DNA of 64,000 nucleotides from Solibacillus sp. FSL W7-1464. Its GTDB lineage: Bacteria > Bacillota > Bacilli > Bacillales_A > Planococcaceae. The notes beneath the pieces are model-generated. The model did not search any database. It worked only from the letters and a program-made list of their open reading frames with translations, and had not been told where the DNA came from. Position numbers and translations under genes: made by a program. Where the stretch lies: assembly GCF_038004425.1 (NCBI RefSeq), contig NZ_JBBORC010000001.1:1341001-1405000 (forward strand), written 5' to 3'. Position 1 is the first letter of the stretch; each line of letters starts with the position of its first letter. Shown here one piece after another: positions 25,789 to 35,101 of this stretch.

Positions 25789-26267
25789 AAAACTGGATTA
25801 TCTTTTCGGTTGTCTTTATTTTATCTTTGTCGCTTGTTATTTCAGTGTTCGTATTTTGGAAGGCCAATGCACCGTTTAGTGAAATAGAACAAAAGGCGGA
25901 AAGTTTTGCGCTGGATACGAAAGCACTTGCTGTTGTTGATGAGTCCTATGTTTATAATGGGAATAAGCCATATGTCACTGTTTTCGGTGTGGATGAGTAT
26001 GGGAAGGAAAAGGCAGTCTTCGTCCCGATGAGTTTAGATGAGAATTCAATGCAAGAAGTATTTTTAGCAGATGGCATCACAGAAGATCAGGCATTGTCTG
26101 TTTTTCAGGAGGATACTGCTGTGAAAGAGATTCTTCATATGAAGTTAGGATTCGAGGAGCCGGGTCCTGTATGGGAAATCACCTATAAGAGTGAATCCGG
26201 CAGCTTGAATTATGTCTATCTTCTATTTGAAGACGGGCAATGGTGGAAACGCATATTGAATTTGTAG
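25785..26267 (+). CDS. ypmB: YpmB family secreted/membrane-anchored protein
   Basis: 160 residues: one N-terminal membrane anchor (about 4-25, IIFSVVFILSLSLVISVFVF) and an extracytoplasmic domain built of PepSY-like repeats (FSEIEQKAESFAL, TEDQALSVFQEDTAVKEI, PVWEITYKSESGSLNYVYL). YpmB relatives are DUF5590 proteins of unknown role, possibly protease or folding modulators at the membrane. ATG 25785 follows AAGGTG; size matches B. subtilis YpmB (161). Precedes aspB as in B. subtilis. Confidence 0.88.
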   Translation: MKNWIIFSVVFILSLSLVISVFVFWKANAPFSEIEQKAESFALDTKALAVVDESYVYNGNKPYVTVFGVDEYGKEKAVFVPMSLDENSMQEVFLADGITEDQALSVFQEDTAVKEILHMKLGFEEPGPVWEITYKSESGSLNYVYLLFEDGQWWKRILNL

Positions 26268-26280
26268 AGGAGAGAGCAAC

Positions 26281-27474
26281 ATGAAACAATTGTTGGCAAA
26301 TCGTGTAAAGACTTTAACACCATCTTCAACTTTAGCAATCACAGCTAAAGCGAAAGAGTTAAAGGAGCAAGGTATTGATGTAATTGGTTTAGGTGCAGGG
26401 GAGCCGGACTTTAATACCCCGGAAAATATTTTAAATGCAGCAAAACAATCGATGGATGCTGGTCTTACAAAATATACACCGGCTGGTGGTTTACCTGCTC
26501 TAAAGAAGGCAATTATTGACAAATTGGCTCGTGACAATAATCTTACATACAAAGCTAATGAGATAATCGTTGGTGTCGGAGCAAAACACGTTCTGTATAC
26601 ATTGTTCCAAGTTATTTTAAATGAGGGCGATGAAGTAATTATCCCGATTCCTTACTGGGTTTCATATCCTGAACAAGTGAAGCTTGCTGGCGGTGTTCCT
26701 GTATATGTAGAAGGTACACAGCAACAAAACTTTAAAATTACAGCCCAGCAACTCCGTAATGCTGTAACAGAAAAAACAAAAGCAGTGATTATTAACTCGC
26801 CGTCCAATCCTTCTGGTATGATTTACACGAAAGAAGAATTGGCAGAGCTTGCACAAGTGGCGGAAGAAAAGGATATTTTAATCGTTTCAGATGAAATTTA
26901 TGAAAAGCTTGTTTACAATGGAGTAGAGCATTATTCAATTGCGGAAGTTTCAGACGCAGTGAAAGCACGTACAATTGTAGTGAACGGTGTTGCAAAATCT
27001 CACTCTATGACAGGATGGCGCATTGGCTATGCAGCTGGTGACGCGACAATCATCAAAGCAATGACGGATTTAGCTTCTCACTCAACTTCAAATGCAACAA
27101 CAACAGCACAATATGCAACGATTGAAGCATATAATGGATCGCAACATGCAGTAGAAGAGATGAGACAAGCATTTGAATCGCGTTTAGAAGCGATCTTCCC
27201 GAAACTGGCAGCAATTCCAGGTGTAAAAGTATTAAAGCCACAAGGTGCTTTCTACTTATTGCCGGATGTTTCGGAAACAGCCGCAAAAACAGGTTACACT
27301 TCAGTGGATGATTTTGTATCGGCACTATTAACGGAAGCAAATGTTGCGGTCATTCCAGGTTCAGGATTTGGTGCACCTGCGACAATACGCTTATCGTATG
27401 CGACATCTTTAGAATTATTAGAAGAAGCAGTGCGCCGAATCGATGCCTTTGTTAAAGCAAAATGGCAAGATTAA
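26281..27474 (+). CDS. aspB: Aspartate aminotransferase
   Basis: PLP-dependent class I aminotransferase making aspartate from oxaloacetate. Key motifs: GAGEPDFNTP (39-48), YTPAGGLPALKKA, PIPYWVSYPEQV, NSPSNPSGM, VSDEIYEKLVY and the PLP lysine K239 in GVAKSHSMTGWRIGY; late RLSYATS carries the substrate-binding Arg. 397 residues. Good AGGAGAGAGCAAC ribosome site, 13 bases after ypmB. Product aspartate feeds AsnS directly downstream. Confidence 0.96.
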   Translation: MKQLLANRVKTLTPSSTLAITAKAKELKEQGIDVIGLGAGEPDFNTPENILNAAKQSMDAGLTKYTPAGGLPALKKAIIDKLARDNNLTYKANEIIVGVGAKHVLYTLFQVILNEGDEVIIPIPYWVSYPEQVKLAGGVPVYVEGTQQQNFKITAQQLRNAVTEKTKAVIINSPSNPSGMIYTKEELAELAQVAEEKDILIVSDEIYEKLVYNGVEHYSIAEVSDAVKARTIVVNGVAKSHSMTGWRIGYAAGDATIIKAMTDLASHSTSNATTTAQYATIEAYNGSQHAVEEMRQAFESRLEAIFPKLAAIPGVKVLKPQGAFYLLPDVSETAAKTGYTSVDDFVSALLTEANVAVIPGSGFGAPATIRLSYATSLELLEEAVRRIDAFVKAKWQD

Positions 27475-27507
27475 GCGGTCTCTGCAACTTAAGCTTTGGA
27501 GGACTAT

Positions 27508-28803
27508 ATGAAGAAAATTATGATTAAAGATATGCCAAATCATATTGGCGAAACAGTAAAAATTGGTACATGGTTGGCTAACAAACGTTCTAGCGGTAAA
27601 TTGGCTTTCCTTCAGTTGCGTGATGGCTCAGGCTTCGCACAGGGCGTAGTTGTAAAAGCAGAGGTAGGAGAAGAACTATTCGCAGTAGCTAAAGGTATGA
27701 CACAGGAAACATCGATGTATGTTATTGGTGAAGTAAAGGCGGACGAGCGTTCTTCTTTCGGTGCTGAATTAAATGTTACAGGTATCGAAGTAATCAGTCC
27801 TGCTAAAGACTACCCAATTACACCAAAAGAGCACGGTACAGAATTTTTGATGGATAACCGTCACTTATGGTTACGTTCTCGTAAACAACATGCAATCATG
27901 AAAGTACGTAATGAAATTATTCGTGCAACATATGAATTTTTCAATGAGAATGGTTTTACAAAAATGGATCCGCCGATCTTAACGGGCTCTTCACCTGAAG
28001 GTACGTCAGAGCTGTTCCATACAAAATATTTCGATGAAGACGCATTCCTTTCTCAATCAGGTCAGCTTTACATGGAAGCTGCTGCAATGGCATTAGGAAA
28101 AGTATTCTCATTCGGTCCTACATTCCGGGCAGAAAAGTCAAAAACACGCCGTCACTTAATCGAATTCTGGATGATCGAGCCTGAAATGGCATTTGTTGAG
28201 CATGATGAAAGCTTGGAAGTACAGGAACAATACGTATCACATATCGTACAATCTGTTCTGAAAAACTGTAAGCTTGATTTAGAGCGTCTGGGCCGTGATA
28301 CATCAAAACTTGAAAATGTGAAAGCGCCATTCCCGCGTATTTCTTATGATGAAGCGATCGAGTTTTTACATGAGCAAGGCTTTGATGATATCCAGTGGGG
28401 CGATGATTTCGGTGCACCACACGAAACAGCAATTGCCAACCATTATGACAAACCGGTATTTATCACATGCTACCCGATCGGTATTAAACCGTTCTACATG
28501 CAGCCACACCCGGAGCGCGATGATGTTGTATTATGTGCGGACTTGATTGCTCCTGAAGGTTATGGTGAGATTATCGGTGGTTCTGAACGTATTTATGATT
28601 ATGAATTAATGAAATCACGTTTAGAAGAACATAACTTATCAATGGATGCATATGCATGGTATTTAGATTTATGTAAACAAGGTGCTGTACCTCACTCAGG
28701 CTTCGGCTTAGGATTAGAGCGTACAGTTGCATGGATTTCCGGAACAGAACATATCCGTGAGTCCATCCCGTTCCCACGTTTATTAAACCGTTTATATCCA
28801 TAA
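27508..28803 (+). CDS. asnS: Asparaginyl-tRNA synthetase
   Basis: Class IIb aminoacyl-tRNA synthetase. N-terminal OB-fold anticodon domain ([29 protein letters not shown]) followed by the catalytic core: motif 1 region [15 protein letters not shown], motif 2 [22 protein letters not shown] and motif 3 [15 protein letters not shown]. 431 residues. ATG 27508 follows TTTGGAGGACTAT; no T-box leader fits in the 33-base gap after aspB, so it is expressed with aspB. Confidence 0.97.
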   Translation: MKKIMIKDMPNHIGETVKIGTWLANKRSSGKLAFLQLRDGSGFAQGVVVKAEVGEELFAVAKGMTQETSMYVIGEVKADERSSFGAELNVTGIEVISPAKDYPITPKEHGTEFLMDNRHLWLRSRKQHAIMKVRNEIIRATYEFFNENGFTKMDPPILTGSSPEGTSELFHTKYFDEDAFLSQSGQLYMEAAAMALGKVFSFGPTFRAEKSKTRRHLIEFWMIEPEMAFVEHDESLEVQEQYVSHIVQSVLKNCKLDLERLGRDTSKLENVKAPFPRISYDEAIEFLHEQGFDDIQWGDDFGAPHETAIANHYDKPVFITCYPIGIKPFYMQPHPERDDVVLCADLIAPEGYGEIIGGSERIYDYELMKSRLEEHNLSMDAYAWYLDLCKQGAVPHSGFGLGLERTVAWISGTEHIRESIPFPRLLNRLYP

Positions 28804-28823
28804 TTTATGGCCATTCATCAATT

Positions 28824-28931
28824 GTTGATTGGAATGAAGGGGAGGCGACTCCTAGGGGACAAGCACGTTGCCTGAGACTACAGGCTCAGGACGTGCCCCT
28901 GGAAAGCGTCCGACCCGTAATGGAAATCAAC
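28824..28931 (+). repeat. GTTGATT-ended intergenic element (MITE-like or structured repeat)
   Basis: 108 bases bounded by GTTGATT and its complement AATCAAC. Interior is GC-rich: GGCGACTCC, then CTGAGACTACAGGCTCAG hairpin, a longer GGGGACAAGCACG / CGTGCCCC pairing and AAAGCGTCC. No coding frame. This layout recurs in Bacillaceae intergenic regions as I recall; a decayed copy lies at 10222-10280. Confidence 0.75.
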
Positions 28932-28968
28932 ATTATACTATGATGAAGAACTTAATTTATACAACGAG

Positions 28969-28997
28969 AAAACGTCCGGAATTTTGCCGGGCGTTTT
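28969..28997 (+). terminator. Intrinsic terminator downstream of aspB-asnS
   Basis: Eleven-base stem AAAACGTCCGG / CCGGGCGTTTT with a 7-base loop, then GTCGTT; modest T tract. Confidence 0.65.
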
Positions 28998-29029
28998 GTC
29001 GTTACTAACGCACAAAGGGGGATTCAACT

Positions 29030-29761
29030 ATGTCTAAGAATTTTAATCGAATCCGCGTTTGGACGGAGCAATTACAAATTACTATTCCACAATTATTTTT
29101 CAGACATTATAACGAACTGAACATACAAGATGATGAAGCATTAATCATTCTACATTTACTAACGTTCGAACAGGAAGGAATCGACTTTCCGACACCAAAT
29201 GATTTAATGCAGCGGACAAATTTCCAATTGACTGCTATTTCTCAAATAATACAACGCTTAATGCAAAAAGGCTTTGTCGAAATTTCTCAAAGTACTGATG
29301 AATCCGGACGCCTTGCCGAGAAGTATTCAATTTATCCTTTGTGGGAACGACTGCTGGATCTTCTGCAGTCTAAAGCGCAACAACAGGTTTCAACTGCCAA
29401 TAAGCTGGACGAGGCGAAAATTTTCCAGCTATTTGAACAAGAGCTGGGGCGCCTGCTTTCCCCAATGGAAATCGAAACGATCGGCATGTGGATGGACTTG
29501 GATCAGCACAGTCCGGAAATCATAAAAGCTGCATTAAAGGAAGCGGTACTGGCCGATAAAGTGAACTTACGCTACATTGACCGTATTTTGATCGAATGGA
29601 AGAAGCGTAACATAAAAACACTTGCCCAAATTGAAAAACATAGCGAGCAATACCGGAAAAATACGATGTCTGCATCACCGGTACAACCAGTACATCAGCA
29701 AGAACCGGTTCAAAAAACGGAGAAAGTTACTTTCTATAACTGGTTAGAGGAGCGAGAATAG
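29030..29761 (+). CDS. dnaD: Primosomal/replication initiation protein DnaD
   Basis: Helps load the replicative helicase at oriC and at restart forks. N-terminal winged helix (DEALIILHLLTFEQEG ... TPNDLMQRTNFQLTAISQIIQRLMQKGFVEI) and C-terminal DnaB_2/DDBH2 domain (FEQELGRLLSPMEIETIGMWM, then INLRYIDRILIEWKKRNIKTL with the YxxxIxxxW signature). 243 residues. Start after AAAGGGGGATTCAACT. Heads the dnaD-nth-ypoC operon as in B. subtilis. Confidence 0.95.
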   Translation: MSKNFNRIRVWTEQLQITIPQLFFRHYNELNIQDDEALIILHLLTFEQEGIDFPTPNDLMQRTNFQLTAISQIIQRLMQKGFVEISQSTDESGRLAEKYSIYPLWERLLDLLQSKAQQQVSTANKLDEAKIFQLFEQELGRLLSPMEIETIGMWMDLDQHSPEIIKAALKEAVLADKVNLRYIDRILIEWKKRNIKTLAQIEKHSEQYRKNTMSASPVQPVHQQEPVQKTEKVTFYNWLEERE

Positions 29762-29779
29762 GAGGACACTCAACTAAAT

Positions 29780-30439
29780 ATGTTAACAAAAGCAAAATGG
29801 AATCATTTTTTAGATGAGATGGATCGCATGTATCCCGATGCACATTGTGAATTAGTGCATGACAATCCGTTTGAGCTGACAATTGCCACATTATTGTCTG
29901 CACAATGTACGGATGTTCTCGTCAATAAAGTGACGAAACAATTATTTCAAAAATATAAGACTCCACAGGATTATTTAAATGTTTCGCTTGAGGAACTGCA
30001 AAATGATATCCGTTCGATTGGACTATACCGGAATAAAGCGAAAAATATTCAATTACTATGTGCACGTCTATTAAATGAATATGGCGGGGAAATTCCAGCT
30101 TCCCGTGAAGAACTTGTTACTTTGCCTGGGGTAGGCCGTAAAACAGCGAATGTCGTATTGTCCGTTGCGTTTGATATTCCTGCGATGGCTGTCGATACGC
30201 ATGTAGAGCGTGTCTCGAAACGATTGGGACTTTGCCGGTGGAAAGACAGTGTGCTGGAAGTAGAAGAAACCATCATGAAAAAAACGCCGATAGAACGATG
30301 GAGCCGTGCACACCATCAAATTATTTTCTTTGGACGTTACCATTGTAAAGCGCAAAATCCGGGGTGCGGGTCCTGTCCGTTATTGGATGACTGTCGTGAA
30401 GGGCAAAAGCGTTTGAAAAAAGGTTTGGTGAAAATTTAA
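29780..30439 (+). CDS. nth: Endonuclease III
   Basis: Base-excision repair glycosylase/AP lyase for oxidised pyrimidines. Helix-hairpin-helix LPGVGRKTANV (115-125) with catalytic K121, catalytic D139 in AVDTHVERVSKRLG, and the [4Fe-4S] cluster C189-x6-C196-x2-C199-x5-C205 all present. 219 residues. The stop codon overlaps the ypoC start by one base. Confidence 0.97.
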   Translation: MLTKAKWNHFLDEMDRMYPDAHCELVHDNPFELTIATLLSAQCTDVLVNKVTKQLFQKYKTPQDYLNVSLEELQNDIRSIGLYRNKAKNIQLLCARLLNEYGGEIPASREELVTLPGVGRKTANVVLSVAFDIPAMAVDTHVERVSKRLGLCRWKDSVLEVEETIMKKTPIERWSRAHHQIIFFGRYHCKAQNPGCGSCPLLDDCREGQKRLKKGLVKI

Positions 30440-30786
30440 TGATTTCAGTTCAACAAGAAGCAATTTCAAAAGATGTGGTGGACGCATGGTACAGTGAATG
30501 GGAGAAGATGCGTGAAGCGATTCATGCAGCCCATGAACGACGTGATGGATCAGCACAGCAATTCATGGTAGAAGGAATTGAACATTTTGAACAGTTTATT
30601 GTCAGCGGTTCTATGGCCGATACACCGTTCTCTGTACAAAGTGAGTATGAGCTCATGCCGATCAACGGGATGGAACGTCTGCAGTTTATAAAGGTGCGAC
30701 CTGGGCAATATGCATGCTATCGTCAATTGGACGAACTTTATAAAGAAACGAAAAAGCGTTGTGCAAGACTGAGAGTTAAAAAGTAA
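30439..30786 (+). CDS. ypoC: YpoC family protein
   Basis: 115-residue soluble helical protein of unknown function, fused by a one-base overlap (TAATG) to nth, as in B. subtilis. Visible features are a tryptophan-rich N-terminal helix (VVDAWYSEWEKMREAI) and a C-terminal basic end (KKRCARLRVKK). No catalytic motif. Position and size support the name; the role is unknown, perhaps repair-linked through its neighbours. Confidence 0.82.
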   Translation: MISVQQEAISKDVVDAWYSEWEKMREAIHAAHERRDGSAQQFMVEGIEHFEQFIVSGSMADTPFSVQSEYELMPINGMERLQFIKVRPGQYACYRQLDELYKETKKRCARLRVKK

Positions 30787-30827
30787 AGTAACGAACAGTC
30801 ATTGTTTTTAACATCTAATATAACTAG

Positions 30828-30876
30828 AAAAAAACATCAATTTTTCCCGTATTGAGAAAAATTGATGTTTTTTATT
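30828..30876. terminator. Bidirectional terminator between ypoC and ponA
   Basis: Fifteen-base stem AAACATCAATTTTTC / GAAAAATTGATGTTT flanked by an A run on the left and T run on the right, so it can stop both converging units. Confidence 0.9.
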
Positions 30877-33555
30877 TTAATCTTCTTCTGAGTCTTCAGG
30901 TCTTGTTTCGCCGCCTGTAGTCGGTGGGCTAGGCTGGGTCGGTGATGGGGGTTCAGGAGTAGATTCATCCGGCTCGACGGTATTGCCATTTCCATTTCCA
31001 TTGTCATTGCCATTATTACCATTCCCGTTTCCGTTTCCATTATTGTTATTGTTCCCGTTGTTTCCATTATTGTTACCATTACCCGGCTGTTCTGGTTGTT
31101 CCGTCTCAGTAGGGTCTTCAATAGAGTCATTCGGATCTTCGGGTTCTGTTATTTGTTCACCCTCAACAAACAATCCAACACTTGCCGGATCACTTCGTAA
31201 ATCACCTGAAATCGCTGTAACTGTAAATGTATATTCTTTACCGCGCTCGATGTTAGGCACCTGAATTGCGGTTGCGCTTGTCGTTGAAATGACCGTTGCC
31301 GGACCGCCATCTATTTTCATCGAGACTTCAAATGTAACGGGGTCAGTATCTTCATCTGAACCGTCAAGTGATGAGTGTGACCATGAAACATCTGCCAGTT
31401 GAGCTGCATCATTGTATGACGCTTGTAAACCAGTAGGTGAATCCAGATTCTGAGGGACAAATTCCTCTGTATACTCAGTTGGCTCTGTTCCTTTAACAAA
31501 CAGCTCTGTTGCACGTTGTGATGCCGGTGTATATTCATTCGCCAGTTTTAAAGGATTTGATCCAATTACAATCGATGCCGATACGACACTGCTTGGCTGT
31601 TTAAATGATGAAGACGGGTTATGCTCATTTAAATCCGTCATAATCGATTTGAACAATTGCTGTGGCAACCAGCGTTCTTCCCATGTTGTAATAGGATCTT
31701 TACGCTGTGGATAACCACCCCAAATGGCGATTGAATAGTTCGTTGTATAGCCGGTAAACCATGTATCCGGTACTGATCCGCTCTTTAAATTATATTTTTT
31801 GAAATCGTCCGAGCTGTAGTTTGTTGTACCTGTTTTACCTGCGATATCCACGCCTGAAACCATTGCACGTGGAGCAGAAGCGTTTCGTTTGTTACTGACA
31901 ACATCACGTAAAATATCCGTTACCATATAAGCTGTATAATCACTCATCGCTTTTTTGGATTCCTGTTTATATGATTTTGACGTTTTTCCGTCACGGAATA
32001 CGATTTTAGTAATGGCATGCGGACTGTTATATGTCCCGTTATTGCCGAATGCCGCATACGAAGCAGCCATTTGGACAGGAGAAATATTGACGCGTCCTCC
32101 ACCCAACGCTTCGGCTTCCGTTAATCCTTCTGTTGTTTCAATGCCTAAGTTTCCTAAAAATTCCTCGGCACGTTTCGGACCAACTTCACGGAAAGTTTTC
32201 ACCGCCGGAATATTTCGTGATGTATAAAGTGCTTCACGCACAGTCATCGCACCTAAATAGCGGCCGTCCCAGTTCCCGATGACCTGATCAGAACCGGAAT
32301 ACGTCATTTTTTCATCGACCGTAGTTTGACCAGTCGACCATTTTAAATATTCAAATGCTGGTCCGTAATCAATTAACGGTTTTAAAGTCGAACCAGGCTG
32401 ACGTGTTGTCATATCATAGGCAAAGTTATAGTTGAATTCACCTGTATAGTTACGTCCTCCGCCAATCGCACGAATTTCACCTGTTGGTGTATCGATGACT
32501 GCAACACCGGCCTGAATCTCTTCAGTAGGGAAGGTGCTGTCATTGTTCATCAAATCTTCTACAATTGTCTGTGCTTTCGGATCAAGCGTAGTATAGACTT
32601 TGATACCTTCGGAAGTCAGTTCGCTATCCTTGTTCTTTTCAAGTTCTGCCAAAACAACATCCAAAAAGGCAGGATATTTCGTTGTACTGTTTGCTACACG
32701 TTCCTCTTCAGGAATAAGCCCACTTGTGATTTCTTCCTTTTTTGCCTTTTCAGCTTCTGCTTCGGAAATTTTTCCATGCTGAACCATTAAGCCTAAAACG
32801 ATGTTACGCCGTTTTTCTGCACGGTCCGGTTTTTTATATGGATTGTAGTTGTTCGGACTTTGTGGCATCCCTGCTAATTGTGCAGTTTCAGCCAATGTTA
32901 ATTCACTTAATTCTTTTCCGTAAAATTCTTTCGCGGCTGTACCAAAACCGTGAATTCTACCTGACATCAGGATTTTATTAAAGTACATTTCAAAAATTTC
33001 TTCTTTACTGTATTGACGTTCCAGCTGTACTGCGAGCCAAGCTTCCTGCGCTTTACGCTCCAGCTTTTTCTCATTCGTGAAGAATGAATTTTTTACGACT
33101 TGCTGAGTGATTGTACTGGCACCTTGTGCACCAAACCCGTCTCGGAAATTGGCAAGTACGGCACCACCTAGTCGCCATAAGTCAACACCGAAATGATCGA
33201 AAAATCGTGCATCTTCTGTTGCGATAATCGCATCAATCATTTTCTGCGGAATATCTTCATACTTTACGTAATTTCGTTTTTCTGCACCAATTGTTGCAAA
33301 AAGTTCGCCATTTATATCATAAAACTCTGATGAGATCGGATCCTTTAATGCTTCCTCGTCCAGTTCGGGTGCTTTGCTTACATAGTAGCCAAATAATGCG
33401 GCACCGCTTAGGAACCCGATAACCCCAATTAAAACGATTGCCAAAACAATACGCTTAATCCATTTCCCTGCAGAAGTTTTCGGTTTTCTGGATTTTTTAT
33501 TTTTTTGTTGACGTTCGCGCTTAATTTGTTCGCGTGTTTTTCTATTTTCCGTCAC
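30877..33555 (-). CDS. ponA: Class A penicillin-binding protein 1
   Basis: Bifunctional peptidoglycan glycosyltransferase/transpeptidase. Basic cytoplasmic tail, one membrane helix (about 33-58), GT51 domain (EDARFFDHFGVD, ASTITQQVVKN, EIFEMYFNKILMS), then transpeptidase with SxxK in PGSTLKPL, SRN in TSRNIPAV and KTGTTN. After it come an FN3-like module and a low-complexity Gly-Asn tail (about bases 30975-31090, GNGN/GNNG runs) ending in Pro-Thr-Glu. 892 residues; start is GTG 33555 with GAGGAG upstream. It overlaps recU by 14 bases. The long Gly-Asn tail resembles, and may exceed, that of B. subtilis PonA. Confidence 0.95.
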   Translation of the reverse strand: MTENRKTREQIKRERQQKNKKSRKPKTSAGKWIKRIVLAIVLIGVIGFLSGAALFGYYVSKAPELDEEALKDPISSEFYDINGELFATIGAEKRNYVKYEDIPQKMIDAIIATEDARFFDHFGVDLWRLGGAVLANFRDGFGAQGASTITQQVVKNSFFTNEKKLERKAQEAWLAVQLERQYSKEEIFEMYFNKILMSGRIHGFGTAAKEFYGKELSELTLAETAQLAGMPQSPNNYNPYKKPDRAEKRRNIVLGLMVQHGKISEAEAEKAKKEEITSGLIPEEERVANSTTKYPAFLDVVLAELEKNKDSELTSEGIKVYTTLDPKAQTIVEDLMNNDSTFPTEEIQAGVAVIDTPTGEIRAIGGGRNYTGEFNYNFAYDMTTRQPGSTLKPLIDYGPAFEYLKWSTGQTTVDEKMTYSGSDQVIGNWDGRYLGAMTVREALYTSRNIPAVKTFREVGPKRAEEFLGNLGIETTEGLTEAEALGGGRVNISPVQMAASYAAFGNNGTYNSPHAITKIVFRDGKTSKSYKQESKKAMSDYTAYMVTDILRDVVSNKRNASAPRAMVSGVDIAGKTGTTNYSSDDFKKYNLKSGSVPDTWFTGYTTNYSIAIWGGYPQRKDPITTWEERWLPQQLFKSIMTDLNEHNPSSSFKQPSSVVSASIVIGSNPLKLANEYTPASQRATELFVKGTEPTEYTEEFVPQNLDSPTGLQASYNDAAQLADVSWSHSSLDGSDEDTDPVTFEVSMKIDGGPATVISTTSATAIQVPNIERGKEYTFTVTAISGDLRSDPASVGLFVEGEQITEPEDPNDSIEDPTETEQPEQPGNGNNNGNNGNNNNNGNGNGNGNNGNDNGNGNGNTVEPDESTPEPPSPTQPSPPTTGGETRPEDSEED

Positions 33556-34225
33556 GTTGTTTCTCCTCACTTTCACAAACATTGTTGTTTGCAATTAACT
33601 TTTTTACCGCTTGCAAATAATCGAGCCTTGGTACATAGCCTTCGGAAATTTCGATGGCCTCCTGCTCAAAAACGGCGATGGGTATGGATTTTCTTCCACC
33701 TTCATCCATTGCCGAAAACCATTTTGCCACAACATGATATGAAATGACAAAATTACGGTTCAGTGTGCTGAATCGCACAATGAAAAATGCAATTCCTTTT
33801 TGGCTTATAACGGAATGCATATGATCCATTTGATGAAGGTGAATGTTTTTTAATGGAAAGGAAGTTTTACTATCCGTTTCTTTTGCTTCAAAGTCAATGT
33901 AATATCCATTCCATACGCCATTATAATCCGTCGTTGAAGGGGTGCGGAAATATGCTTCTTTAATAACCGCTGCACTTCTGGCCGGATAATCTACTTTGAC
34001 GATTTGTATAGGAACAGGTTTCTTGTGTATATTTGCCATATTCCTATGTAAATAAAACATATTTGTTTCATTTAGGTCATCTTCTAAGCTTTTTCCACGG
34101 TTACTGTAATTGACGGCTCTTTTATTTTTTTCTTTAGCAGCCGGTTGAGATTTAGCGGATTCCTTTTTATTCTCCATCTTTGGCGCATTTTCATAGAGTT
34201 TACCGTTCGGATAACGAATCACCAT
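33542..34225 (-). CDS. recU: Holliday junction resolvase RecU
   Basis: Resolves recombination intermediates and helps chromosome segregation. The catalytic block TTDYNGVWNGYYIDFEAKET, with Asp, Glu and Lys of the PD-(D/E)xK fold, is intact, and the N-terminal NYSNRGKSLEDDLNETN and Arg/Lys-rich stalk are recognisable. 227 residues, with a somewhat long lysine-rich N-terminal segment compared with about 206 in B. subtilis. ATG 34225 follows AAGGTGATTCC. Conserved recU-ponA pair. Confidence 0.95.
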   Translation of the reverse strand: MVIRYPNGKLYENAPKMENKKESAKSQPAAKEKNKRAVNYSNRGKSLEDDLNETNMFYLHRNMANIHKKPVPIQIVKVDYPARSAAVIKEAYFRTPSTTDYNGVWNGYYIDFEAKETDSKTSFPLKNIHLHQMDHMHSVISQKGIAFFIVRFSTLNRNFVISYHVVAKWFSAMDEGGRKSIPIAVFEQEAIEISEGYVPRLDYLQAVKKLIANNNVCESEEKQRDGK

Positions 34226-34250
34226 GGAATCACCTTCTTTCCTGGAAGAA

Positions 34251-34279
34251 ATAATACTTTAATAGTGTATCACAAACAA
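34251..34279 (-). promoter_or_regulatory. Probable sigma-A promoter of recU-ponA
   Basis: On the minus strand TTGTTT, 17-base spacer, TATTAT, about 26 bases before recU. Confidence 0.55.
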
Positions 34280-34406
34280 TGTACCCGTTAATAATTTTGT
34301 AAAAGCTATGCAAAATATAACTTCTTTTAGCGAATAGACACTATTTTTGCCACATGACAAGGATTCGCTGAAAAAAGAAAGAATCATTGTGAAAAGGGGG
34401 CATTAT

Positions 34407-34637
34407 ATGTCGAAATTATCACGCTTAATCGAACAAGTTGAAATGGCACAAACATTATTAACTTTGCAAATGGAACGCGAGCAATTAAGAATGAAAGTGG
34501 AGCATTTAACCAATCTACTCTCAGTTTATCAAAAAGTTAGCTTAGCTGAAACAAAGAGTCAAGTAAAGAATGCCTGTTCGCATATGAGTAGTACAAACGA
34601 TGAGAATTTGATACACTTAAGAACAAATATACTTTAG
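34407..34637 (+). CDS. Hypothetical 76-residue coiled-coil-like protein
   Basis: Not recognised. Amphipathic helix through most of the N-terminal 45 residues (MSKLSRLIEQVEMAQTLLTL then QMEREQLRMKVEHLTNLLSVY) suggests a short coiled coil or dimer; the tail is polar with one cysteine. ATG 34407 has a strong AAGGGGG site eight bases away. Lies divergent from recU and ahead of the yppE-mrfA unit, where B. subtilis has other small ypp genes. Confidence 0.65.
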   Translation: MSKLSRLIEQVEMAQTLLTLQMEREQLRMKVEHLTNLLSVYQKVSLAETKSQVKNACSHMSSTNDENLIHLRTNIL

Positions 34638-34735
34638 CCTGAATGGGTAAAGACTAATAAAAAAGTAGCTGTTGTAGCAAACTCAGATAACTTATGCTAC
34701 AAGGTTCAAACAGATGAAATTATTCGAGGTGCTTT

Positions 34736-35101
34736 ATGCAATTAGTAAATGAAACAAACCAGTTAATAGAAGAATGTGATGCGTGTTTACACCGTTTTCA
34801 GGAAATGCGACGTCTGGACAGGGAGCCGGATTTCTTTAATGAGGTCAAGCCACATGTCGATGAAGTCCATACACGTATTCACGAATGGCAGCAGCATGCG
34901 ACAAATTGGATAGAAAGCCAGCACCCAAAAAATTTATATGTACAGCAAATTGACCACGCAGCTGATGCGATGGAGCAATTTGTTGTACAGTCTTTCTTTA
35001 AAGGAACGAGCAAAAAACGGTTTATTCAATCGATCCAATCTGCCCAATACACATTGAAGCTGCTTGCAACAAAGATTGAGGAAGGTGAAGGCGGTGCTTA
35101 G
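34736..35101 (+). CDS. yppE: YppE family protein (DUF1798)
   Basis: 121-residue helical-bundle protein matching YppE in length and landmarks: early DACLHRFQEMR, PDFFNEVKPHVDEVH, the PKNLYVQQIDHAADAMEQFVVQSF helix and KKRFIQSIQSAQYTL near the end. Function unknown. It overlaps the start of mrfA by eight bases and is presumably co-transcribed with the mrfAB repair genes. Weak ribosome site GAGGTGCTTT. Confidence 0.85.
   Translation: MQLVNETNQLIEECDACLHRFQEMRRLDREPDFFNEVKPHVDEVHTRIHEWQQHATNWIESQHPKNLYVQQIDHAADAMEQFVVQSFFKGTSKKRFIQSIQSAQYTLKLLATKIEEGEGGA

Noticed and set aside
27480-27507. T-box leader before asnS
   Set aside because: The aspB-asnS gap is 33 bases, too short for a specifier stem and antiterminator; no AGGGTGG box.
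30983-31264. 93-codon plus-strand frame rich in Pro, Phe and Leu
   Set aside because: Antisense image of the Gly-Asn repeat tail and FN3 region of ponA.
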